64,000 nt of DNA, taken from the NCBI GenBank assembly GCA_024704765.1, contig JAKMXF010000111.1, forward strand, positions 946,619-1,010,618, written 5' to 3'. Numbering within the stretch: the first letter of the stretch is position 1; every line of letters begins with the position of its first letter. A program made the position numbers and the translations under genes. Source of the stretch: Oopsacas minuta (lineage: Eukaryota > Porifera > Hexactinellida > Lyssacinosida > Leucopsacidae). Shown here one piece after another: positions 56,003 through 64,000 of the stretch. The notes beneath the pieces are model-generated. The model did not search any database and had not been told where the DNA came from. It worked only from the letters and a program-made list of their open reading frames with translations.

Positions 56003-56395
56003 TTAATAAAAGAACCCTAAGATCTTCCCTCCAGTTTTCTTCCTTTTGGCCTCTTCATGATCCATAATACCACATGAGGTGGTTAAAACTAGGCAGCCGA
56101 ATTGACGGGAGGGGAGTAGGTTTGTTGTCCACTTCTCCATGTCCTTCAGAGCTATGTCAAATCGGGGACTGATTACACCACATTTATTCAATCTTCCGAT
56201 TAACTCTACAATTATCTTCCCACTTCTGTGGTCATCTACTATCTCGAACTCTCCGATGTATCCTTTCTTCATCATCACGGTAAGGAATTTCACTATAACC
56301 TTGCTTGAAGGTCGGATTAGCACTTGTCGCTTCCCACGACGTTCTGCGTTACTGATAGCAACCAATGCATCATTGAGTACGTTGATTCGGACCAT
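56003..56395 (-). CDS. RPS15A: 40S ribosomal protein S15a (uS8)
   Basis: A single-exon 130-residue protein, exactly the length of animal uS8. The whole length matches: [112 protein letters not shown]. uS8 binds the central domain of 18S rRNA in the small subunit. The coding part has no intron; an intron in the 5' leader is not excluded. The TOGARAM1 start lies about 190 bp downstream of its position on the plus strand (55809) and transcription is in the same direction. Confidence 0.97.
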   Translation of the reverse strand: MVRINVLNDALVAISNAERRGKRQVLIRPSSKVIVKFLTVMMKKGYIGEFEIVDDHRSGKIIVELIGRLNKCGVISPRFDIALKDMEKWTTNLLPSRQFGCLVLTTSCGIMDHEEAKRKKTGGKILGFFY

Positions 56396-56762
56396 TATTA
56401 TTTATAGGGAAGATAAAGAAACAGAATAGTTGACTAAATGAAAATAATTTTGATGAACAGTAAGTAGTTCGCGGATTAACTAATACATTAAACACTCGTT
56501 ATAATGCGGAATTTCATTGTAAGCGAAGCAAAATAAATTATTTTCAAGCTAAGGGGTAAAGAAACATTTCATTCTAGTGAGAGTTTCGTCAAAACCGAAT
56601 TTGTATAACGGGAGTTTACTGTATATGTCTATATAAAGACCCAAAAATGGACATTTTTGATACGTATTCCCTAGCTAAACAGGTATAAATTGGGCAAATA
56701 CTACAAAATTCAAAAATATATTCTCAGATGGCATACAATTCACAAGAAAAATTCGTAAAAAT
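56396..56762. other. Intergenic upstream of RPS15A, mostly repeat
   Basis: About 370 bp, of which 140 bp is the TIR element at 56484-56623. The RPS15A promoter must lie in the remaining AT-rich part. No gene seen. Confidence 0.45.
56484..56623. mobile_element. Short TIR element upstream of RPS15A
   Basis: Left end TACATTAAACACTCGTTATA and right end TATAACGGGAGTTTACTGTA are inverted complements with TA borders; the inside is AT-rich. 140 bp, non-coding. Confidence 0.58.
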
Positions 56763-57011
56763 TCATATAAATATAAAATCTTCTCCTTTGATCTTTTTCC
56801 GAATCATAACAACAACATTTGAAACACAAATACTCATAACTAGTAGAGTAACAATCACGAGTATAATACTGAGAATTAGGGCAATTCCCGAAAGGATTGC
56901 CGAGGGTTGCTGTGAGATTTCGCAAGCTACTTGTTCATCACATTGAGATAATAGAATGAACAGTGAGATTATAAAACTTAGGAAATATAACCTCAAACAT
57001 ACTAGAGTCAT
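56763..57011 (-). CDS. Small single-pass membrane protein (hypothetical)
   Basis: An 82-codon frame between RPS15A and AAR2. The N terminus looks like a signal peptide (MTLVCLRLYFLSFIISLFIL, cut near SQC), followed by a short luminal stretch (CDEQVACEISQQPS), one long hydrophobic span (about 39-70; ILSGIALILSIILVIVTLLV) and a basic cytoplasmic tail (RKKIKGEDFIFI). The positive-inside pattern is consistent with a type I micropeptide. I recognise no family. The frame is short and could arise by chance in AT-rich DNA; the ordered signal-span-tail layout is the only support. Confidence 0.35.
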   Translation of the reverse strand: MTLVCLRLYFLSFIISLFILLSQCDEQVACEISQQPSAILSGIALILSIILVIVTLLVMSICVSNVVVMIRKKIKGEDFIFI

Positions 57012-57143
57012 CTTGAAAAGGTTATAAATGAAATCTATGAGAAACTCTAGTGAGTAAAAACGGACAGTGAGTTAATAAGGAACCCGCAAAAGACCCAATT
57101 TTAGCTGAAATAATAACATATCGAATTAGAATTTAGAAAAATA

Positions 57144-58214
57144 TTACAATTTTCCAAGATTTACAATAACAGGCATATCTTCTTCTGTAACTTCAAAATT
57201 CCATTTGAACTTATGAATTAACATAGATTTAAACCTGTCAGCTCTATCCTTCAACTCACTGCAAACGGAGGATTCCTTCAAGTTCAAGAATAAGTTATTC
57301 AATACAGGAACCAGGAATATGTTCTGTTCGGTAATAACTTTCGAGCTTTGATCGTTTGTAAGCAAAAACTCAACAGGAATAGTATTGAGTTGGAAGTGCA
57401 GAATAGTTATGAAGTGAGAGTAGAGCTGAGAACTAGTAACAAGTGCTTGATCACATGAACAGAGCAATTCTACTAACCGACGCCATTGCTCAAACCCCTC
57501 ATATATATGTCCGTATACAAATAATAGAAAAGAGCATTGTATTTCTCCAAACAAACTAGTACAGTTATCTTGATAATTATTTTTCAAACAGTCTAGTAAG
57601 ATATGAGATCGATCAATATGAGCTCTTGTTATGTCAATAGGTGATGCCCCCTTAGATATAGAGGGTAGAGGAATGTGAGAGAACTTAATACAACCTTCCT
57701 TGGTCTCCCCTTTACTAAATTCAGCAATGTCGAAAGCAGATATTGCACCATTAATGCCAATTTTTGCTAGTGATAGATCAGTAACGTGGTTAGTTAGAGA
57801 TACCCAAGTCTTTAAATTATCATAAGGGTAGGGAGCTAAACAAGGCTCGTATAAACGTAGATCGGTTCTAATTGGATTTAAGTCAATTTCACTGAATTCT
57901 TTTGATGAGAAAATTTCAGCTTTAATGTCCCATTCCTTAACGAGTAATTCTTTAGGTTTAAATACATGAAAGAATCCTATAACAGGACCCGTACAGCCTT
58001 CTCTCCCGATAGATTGACAGAAAATAAAATGAACACCTGATGGAATCATTTTCACGCCTTTAAATTTATCACCTATTTCCCAAGAATTGGTATCAATCCC
58101 GAAAATACTTTTTGGTGGTAGATTTAATAATAGAAAGGTAGCTCCTTGTTCATAGAGATGACGAGCCTGTGCTTGAGACAATTTATCTAAGAAGCTGTAA
58201 CCTCCTAATGCCAT
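57144..58214 (-). CDS. AAR2: AAR2 splicing factor homologue (U5 snRNP assembly)
   Basis: A single-exon 356-residue protein; human AAR2 is 384. AAR2 holds the U5 snRNP protein PRPF8 in the cytoplasm until BRR2 replaces it. The N-terminal beta-rich domain has the family's GATFLLLNLPPKSIFGID, SWEIGDKFKGVKMIPSGVHF and KELLVKEWDIKAE. The C-terminal helical domain includes LNPIRTDLRLYEPCLAPYPY, GEIQCSFLLFVYGHIYEGFE and WRRLVELLCSCDQAL. No truncation. It is divergent from the GT92 gene, with about 250 bp between the start codons. Confidence 0.9.
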   Translation of the reverse strand: MALGGYSFLDKLSQAQARHLYEQGATFLLLNLPPKSIFGIDTNSWEIGDKFKGVKMIPSGVHFIFCQSIGREGCTGPVIGFFHVFKPKELLVKEWDIKAEIFSSKEFSEIDLNPIRTDLRLYEPCLAPYPYDNLKTWVSLTNHVTDLSLAKIGINGAISAFDIAEFSKGETKEGCIKFSHIPLPSISKGASPIDITRAHIDRSHILLDCLKNNYQDNCTSLFGEIQCSFLLFVYGHIYEGFEQWRRLVELLCSCDQALVTSSQLYSHFITILHFQLNTIPVEFLLTNDQSSKVITEQNIFLVPVLNNLFLNLKESSVCSELKDRADRFKSMLIHKFKWNFEVTEEDMPVIVNLGKL

Positions 58215-58467
58215 CTAATAATAATTAACATCTCATCAAGATACAATAAGACAGATTAATGGATATGGATGATATTTATCGTAAGTTCCATATTTGAAAG
58301 TTATTAAACTTGACAGGACCATAATTATATTAAATAGAATGTAATATTGTAGGATGATAAATTGATTGCGGAATCGGCACCTTGAGATCACAGCTGCACA
58401 GAATAAGAAAAAGGATATAAATTCATATTTGGGAACAGTAGACAATGCAAAAAATTCAGAATAGAGA

Positions 58468-59553
58468 ATGAGCCGATGGTGTAAAGTATCTCGTCTCAAA
58501 ATAATGACAGGCATATTATCAATAATATTATTTTTGAGTATAACATACTTCTCCAACGTGTTTTTTGAGTTAATAAATGAAGAACCGTGGGAGAGACACG
58601 CTAGAGACATGCAATGGATTAGAAATACTAAAACCAGACTATATGAAGACAAAGCGAAAGATGGATCATACAGCTATGAAAGTTTAATCATCAACTTCAA
58701 ATTTGCTAATAACTACCTATCAAAAAGGTGTGAATCGTGGAAACAACAAACAAACAAACTCATAGAAAATATACAACAATCAATCGCAGATGTTCCAAAG
58801 TACTACTTAACTGCCGTAATATTCGTTAGAATCTATGAACATGATAAATCCAACATAACAGCAAGAGACCTATTACAGTGGATAAGATACTACCTATACA
58901 TTGGAGTAGAGCATTTCTACATATATGATAATTATGTGGTAGAGGAAGAGTGTCAGAGAGATTATTTATACGAGTATATACAAGCTGGGTTTGTTTCATA
59001 CTTTGATTGGCATGATAGAAATCCTTATACGATGGAAATACAGAGAGCAGCTTATCAAGAAGTAATAAATAAATTCAAACATGATACCGTATGGCAGATG
59101 GCATTGGACGTAGATGAATATCCATATTCCCCAATTGATAAAGATCCAGGTTTTCTAACAAGATTTATATCTAAATTCGAGCAACTTAATCCAGGAATAA
59201 CCGAAATAACACTGAGTAATTATCTTGTATTAGGAGAGCCTGATATCGAGAAAGACTGGTTTATAGAACGAATTTTCAGGGAAACAAAGAAAGAAGCCAA
59301 CAACCTAGTTAAACCAATATATAGACCTAAATATGTGAGAGCACGATTACATCGCAATATTGTATTATCAGGTTATTCAGTAAAGGCAAATGAAGATGAA
59401 ATACGTTTTAAACACTACTGGAGTGCAAGATTACAAAACTGGGGACCTGATACAGAAGAAGTGCTGGAGTTGACAACTCCAGAATATGGTATTATAGACA
59501 TAAGCTATACCCTCAAGAATTGTATTGTGGAAACTTTGCCAAATCCATTTTGA
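58468..59553 (+). CDS. GT92 (DUF23) family glycosyltransferase
   Basis: A single-exon 361-residue protein. It has a type II anchor near residues 13-33 (MTGILSIILFLSITYFSNVF) and a luminal domain starting at about 110. The catalytic domain fits GT92: YYLTAVIFVRIYEHDKSNIT, LLQWIRYYLYIGVEHFYIYD, and the metal-binding DVDE at about 214-217 (WQMALDVDEYPYSP). Nematode GALT-1, the best known member, adds galactose to core fucose; vertebrates largely lack the family while invertebrates have many. The acceptor here cannot be told. It is one of the few plus-strand genes in the right half, and a polyadenylation signal follows 60 nt after the stop. Confidence 0.85.
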   Translation: MSRWCKVSRLKIMTGILSIILFLSITYFSNVFFELINEEPWERHARDMQWIRNTKTRLYEDKAKDGSYSYESLIINFKFANNYLSKRCESWKQQTNKLIENIQQSIADVPKYYLTAVIFVRIYEHDKSNITARDLLQWIRYYLYIGVEHFYIYDNYVVEEECQRDYLYEYIQAGFVSYFDWHDRNPYTMEIQRAAYQEVINKFKHDTVWQMALDVDEYPYSPIDKDPGFLTRFISKFEQLNPGITEITLSNYLVLGEPDIEKDWFIERIFRETKKEANNLVKPIYRPKYVRARLHRNIVLSGYSVKANEDEIRFKHYWSARLQNWGPDTEEVLELTTPEYGIIDISYTLKNCIVETLPNPF

Positions 59554-59613
59554 AGATTTCTATGTGTAAACAGCTGATGAGCTCATGAAAATGTTTGTAA
59601 TTATTTAGTTGTA

Positions 59614-59619
59614 AATAAA
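59614..59619 (+). promoter_or_regulatory. Polyadenylation signal AATAAA
   Basis: AATAAA about 60 nt downstream of the GT92 stop. The NEMF stop (minus) lies at 59678, so the two genes converge with about 125 bp between stops. Confidence 0.5.
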
Positions 59620-59677
59620 GCTAATAATAATCTGAATTATCTAATGCAAGGCAAAATCTCAATCAACTAAATATTCG

Positions 59678-62600
59678 TCACAATGCATTTCCAGTTCCTA
59701 TTATACTAATATTGACTTTCTTTCCAGGCATAAGGTAGCTTACATCTGTATCCTACATAAGTAACGAGCATAAATTCCTAGAAGTTTTCAATTATATTTT
59801 CATAAGCATACCCTGAGGCATTTAATATGTTCTTTTTCTGTTTGTGTAACATTACTGGAGCTAGCAAATGCAGTAAAAGCTGCTTGTAATGCTAGAGAAT
59901 ATAACAAATACAGATTAGTTAATCTTTGTAAATATTCTACAATTAAACAATACCTTTTCCTTTCTTTCCAGATCCAGGAGTAAGTTTAGCTTTATATCTA
60001 TAAGCAAATATTTAAGTATAATTCCGTAATTTAATAGTATAATACTAACTTTGAGTTGACTAGGGTAGCATAAGGAGCACACGTTACAACTGCGTATAGA
60101 ATAATGTCATCTTCTAATGGCTGTGCAGTAAGAGTGTTCAAATAAGCAAACTCCTACAAACACAAGATTATGTATATCAGCTGGAATCAGAAAGCAGAAA
60201 TTCAAGTCAGACTCACGTCAATCGCAGTAATATCTTCATCATCGTTATCAGGTTTATCAGCTAACTGATTATCTATTGAGATAAACATAGAATAGTACAT
60301 TATTGGCTCTAACATAAAGAATACCTTGTGGAACTGTAGAGGGATTCTGATCTCTGTTTAGAACATTCATCTGTTTAATTAGCCTAGCAGTTTCCTGGTC
60401 TTGGATTAATTCTGAAGGAGTTTTAGGTTTAGGAACTACAATATTATCATCACTTCCTGAGTCTAAAGCTTCTGTAACTTCTGAGAGTGGGATAACATTG
60501 TGTTGGAGGTTGTTTTGAAAATGAGCTTGTCTACTTGAAGAGGCACACCCTCGTTTCTTTTTCTTTCCTCTTGGCTTAGCGTCACCTGTAGACTATAATA
60601 AGTAGGTATAATGTATATCTCAAATAAAAACGATAAAATACTTACGGTCAGCAGCTGAATTGCTTCTACTCTCTCTTCTTCATCCTGATCAGCATATTTC
60701 TTTGTTTTCTTCAGTTTACGCTACGAATATATAATAGAAATAAATCACACAAATTTCCAATAAACTTAGATAATACTTACTCGTTGAGCTCTGGTCATTT
60801 GTGGTTGCCCCTTAGTTAACGTTGTACTTGCTAAAGAGCCATCTTCACTCTCAACTGAAATACTTGATACAGGATCGGTATTAAACTTCACTGATTTATC
60901 AGAAGAATCTGGAATATCCTACGGGATAATTAATAAAGGTTTTAATATACCCTCACGATTTGCATACAGTATACCCCATAGCTTTACCTCTATTATATTA
61001 GTTTTCTTCTGAACTATCCCACTGATAGAGGTAGAAACGTCTAACATAGTATCAGGAAAGTCATACTCATTAATCTCAACTATTTTAGAAGAGATAGGGG
61101 CTGCTTCTTCAGGTTGTATATCTTCTTCTGAACTACTAAGAGCATCTTCAAATTGATTTAATGGAAACTCTTTTTCTTCCTAATTAATGGAATAAATAAG
61201 TATAAGGCATTACTAGATCGAATTTAGTAATTCTATAACTCACAGTTGGAGTTTCTGGTACAATATCAGCAATCTCTCCTAACTTAGGTTGTCGTTCATG
61301 TAGATGATTATCAACACAAGAATCATCAATCTATAAAACAAATAATCACTAAATATATCAAAAGTCTATGTGTTATAATTATCAAATATGAGTGGATAAT
61401 ATGATAGTTGTATTACCTTAAAAAGTATACCAATACCAAATACGAGATATGAGTGAGGGAGGTAGTTCTTCTTTCCTATAAACATAACAAACTGATGGTA
61501 ACTGATAATATAATATAATTGAGCTTTTGGATACTAACCTCTGATCATGAAGCTACCAGTTTGTATGTATTGTCCTGATGGAGTAGTTTTAGAGACTTGA
61601 TCTGGATTTACCCAATAAGCACTTGTGATGATCTTTTCATCCCAAGCAGCGCTATGACATATAACAAATGTACCAGCTTCATGGAGTGTTCTCGGGGGAA
61701 TAGGAGAGCCTATATTAGTAATATCAAGATCTGTAGCATGTAGTCAACTAATAATAATGTAATTGGTTGAGACTACATACAATTTCTAGGGGCACTGCAA
61801 TGAGCAATAAATTCCAACGATAGTATAGTGGAACCTGCATAATTCGACAATTTGCTAAACCGACACAATTTTCATATCCCAACGAGTGTTGGTTTATGCA
61901 GGTTCCACTGTAGCTCTGAAAATTTTTCTTTAATACCAATAGAATATTCCTGGATGAAATTAATCTAATCCAAATACCTGATGGATTCTTAACTACAACG
62001 CTAGAAGATCCGTGTACATCAGCATGAATATAAACATCTCCTCCCACTAAATGTTTCTTAACAATAATCTCATTTTGTTGACGATCTCTCCCTCCAATCA
62101 CAAGATAATTATCAGAAGAAATAAACCAGTAGAACTTCTCAAACCAATAAGTTTTACGAACTTTCTTAATCAGAGCAATAGTCTGTACTTGTTTAAGAGC
62201 TATTTTAGTTTTCCTCTCTGCTGACTTTAGAGCTACTCCAGAAGCAGCAGTAGTCTTTTGTTGCTTTGCAAAGGCTTGTTTCTTCTGTTTATAGTATCTA
62301 TCATATAACAGAATAAGTATTCTAGTCTACTCAATCAGGGTATGCTGAATAGTGTCAGAAACCTGGAAATATTAGCATAAGCTGTAAGTGTAACATCTAT
62401 ATCAACTAGCATGCCATTTTCTCTACCAGAGGACTGTCTTGATTTAGGGAAGGGAGTAGCACCTAATTCCTCTTCATCGGATTCGGATGATGATTGACTA
62501 GATTCGCTCTCTTCAGGGAAACTATACGTAAATAAAGTGACAAATAATCTACAGTCAATTCCCAATGTATCTAACACGGATATATAGAAGTCATAAATTG

Positions 62601-64000
62601 AAGTAATTTTCGCGATTCCTTGAGCTTCATGACAAGTTGACAACTCAATACTTACGTTAAGTATATGAATACATGGTTATGGTGTAGATCAAGCTTCCTG
62701 ATAACTTTAGCTGGATCACTGATAGCTGGATCAGTGTCTGTATTCTCCTGAGCATCTCTTATCATCTTCTCAATAGCACTCCAATCCATTGAGTCACTGA
62801 GAGAGTCCCGTATCAGCTCAATCACCTTATCAACTAATTCAAGGTTCTTTTGTATCAGAGTAGCTTTGATCAAATTGGATTCCTGAGAAATAACATTAAG
62901 CTAAAGCTCACCATACATAAACAATTAGTTACAAACCTGTATATTCTCCAATTCCCCTATCCTCTTATCATGATCTTTTCGAATGTTAGTTAACTTCTTG
63001 AATGCAGCTTTTTCATGAGTAAATGTCTTGCTACAGATCTTACTCTCTTCCAGCCGTGAAAAGAAACAGTCAACAGCTCTATTGAATGTGTCATAAGTAT
63101 CAACCAGTGATGATTCATACTGTAAGAATAGGAAAGGTTGGAAAGTATCCATTCTACAAAAGTTAAGACTAAATATAGCCATATTAGCTGTTCAAGTGTA
63201 TTTTCTGGGCAAACATTATGTACACATGTGACGTAAGTAAAAGTAAATAATCTCACATTTCAACGTCCTTCTGTTCTTCACCCAGCAGTCTTTCTGTAGC
63301 AGAATCAAATGTCTTAGTTTTCTTAAACACATAACCCTAAACGCAGTAGAATAATATAAACGATACTGATGGAGTATTATCACATAAAGTATACCTTAGC
63401 TTTCTCTGAGTCTTTCATCATAGCTTCTCCAACTAGCAACGCCTCGAATAACATCGCAACATCTGTATATTTATAAAATGAGCATACATAATAATTAATA
63501 CACTGATGAAGTTATAATTACCTGTTTCAGGGTTAAAACCGTTACCAAGTTTACATTTGATATTCATTCCTCTTTGCAGCAAGCAATGTTCTATCAAATA
63601 TCCACCAAAACCTTACAACAAACATATTTATCACATAAATGCTCTAACTTTATTAAAAACAAACCCACTCAGATGATGGTTCAAACTTTTCTTGATATCA
63701 GCTCCTGGTTTGAGTTCACTTACAAATGTCTGTATTCTATAAAATAGGATATTATTGGGAATTTTTTACAAAACTCATCACAAGACACCAAATATTGTGA
63801 TTAAATCTCACCTCTCCAATGTAAGTGGTTTATCAGGGGGTGTAATCTTGTCTACAGGGTACATCTCTCTCACAGCAAACCTAGTCTCTTCTCCATCCTT
63901 CCTTGTACGTAACAGACTCAGTATTATATACTGACCATCTGTTAATATTACATTACCCTAGCATACTAGGCTGTAAAATAATATATAGATTATCATGTAT
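59678..64000 (-). CDS. NEMF: NEMF / Rqc2 ribosome quality-control factor (5' end outside window)
   Basis: A multi-exon minus-strand gene running off the right edge; the first ~100 residues are outside. NEMF binds stalled 60S-peptidyl-tRNA, recruits listerin and adds C-terminal tails. NFACT-N is seen at 62.6-63.96 kb: [20 protein letters not shown] and [20 protein letters not shown], then [19 protein letters not shown] coiled-coil part follows at about 62.7-63.3 kb. The NFACT-R (DUF814) domain at 61.7-62.1 kb has [18 protein letters not shown] and [19 protein letters not shown]. An acidic SSSESDEEE stretch sits between. The C-terminal domain at 59.7-60.2 kb reads [20 protein letters not shown] and finishes near [14 protein letters not shown]. 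Middle exons were recognised but not all joined base by base. A TIR element at 61827-61910 lies in one intron. Confidence 0.9.
61827..61910. mobile_element. Short TIR element in NEMF intron
   Basis: An 84-bp near-palindrome, AGTGGAACCTGCATAA at the left and TTATGCAGGTTCCACTG at the right, with TA borders. The internal TTTTCATATCCCAACGAGTGT is nearly identical to that of the element at 4412-4560, so both are one family. Confidence 0.65.

Noticed and set aside
58236-58652. 138-codon minus-strand frame with hydrophobic stretches
   Set aside because: It overlaps the start of the GT92 gene antisense, and its hydrophobic part is the complement of that gene's anchor region; no family resemblance.
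1-64000. Bacterial-type operon, CRISPR or phage defence system
   Set aside because: Every recognisable protein is eukaryotic and the genes are spliced, so prokaryotic systems are not expected and none was seen.

Overview
This is a gene-dense, AT-rich piece of an animal nuclear genome. Coding exons are split by many very short GT-AG introns (often about 45-100 bp), and most genes match conserved eukaryotic or metazoan families (PITPNM, MCFD2, WDR20, golgin-97, TOGARAM1, bifunctional EPRS). Compact genes, short introns, an ependymin-like cluster and a MULE-type transposon suggest an early-branching invertebrate such as a demosponge. The species cannot be fixed from the sequence, so this is an inference.

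Layout. 0.7-8.5 kb: three secreted ependymin-like genes (one minus, two tandem plus) interrupted by PEX3 (minus). 8.9-9.4 kb: an MCFD2-like EF-hand secreted protein (minus). 9.9-16.6 kb: plus-strand PITPNM/RdgB, an NHL-repeat protein and THOC3. 16.8-59.7 kb and beyond: a long run of minus-strand genes: NOG1/GTPBP4, EPRS, an unusual protein with three degenerate SH2-like repeats, RNF14-like RBR ligase, golgin-97, CEBPZ/NOC1, inositol monophosphatase, WDR20, TOGARAM1, RPS15A, a small membrane protein, AAR2 and NEMF (runs off the right edge). Plus-strand exceptions are a P450 relic inside a CEBPZ intron and a GT92-type glycosyltransferase at 58.5 kb. An intronless acyltransferase-3 gene lies inside a TOGARAM1 intron on the same strand.

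Mobile DNA. At 32.7-34.3 kb there is a 1.5-kb nearly perfect palindrome made of two inverted copies of a truncated MULE transposase, flanked by a 10-bp target duplication. At least ten short non-autonomous elements with TACAGT-like inverted ends (Tc1/mariner/pogo-like MITEs) lie in introns and intergenic DNA; one has inserted into another.

Themes. Several genes serve ribosome production and translation (NOG1, CEBPZ, RPS15A, EPRS, NEMF), mRNA processing and export (THOC3, AAR2) and Golgi or lipid traffic (MCFD2, PITPNM, golgin-97). No single pathway unites the window. The most unusual items are the fold-back MULE, the triple SH2-like protein, the EPRS without WHEP domains, and the two nested genes. 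Exon boundaries given for PEX3-side genes, PITPNM, EPRS, RNF14, CEBPZ and WDR20 were worked out by hand and keep the reading frame; TOGARAM1 and NEMF exons are only partly resolved.
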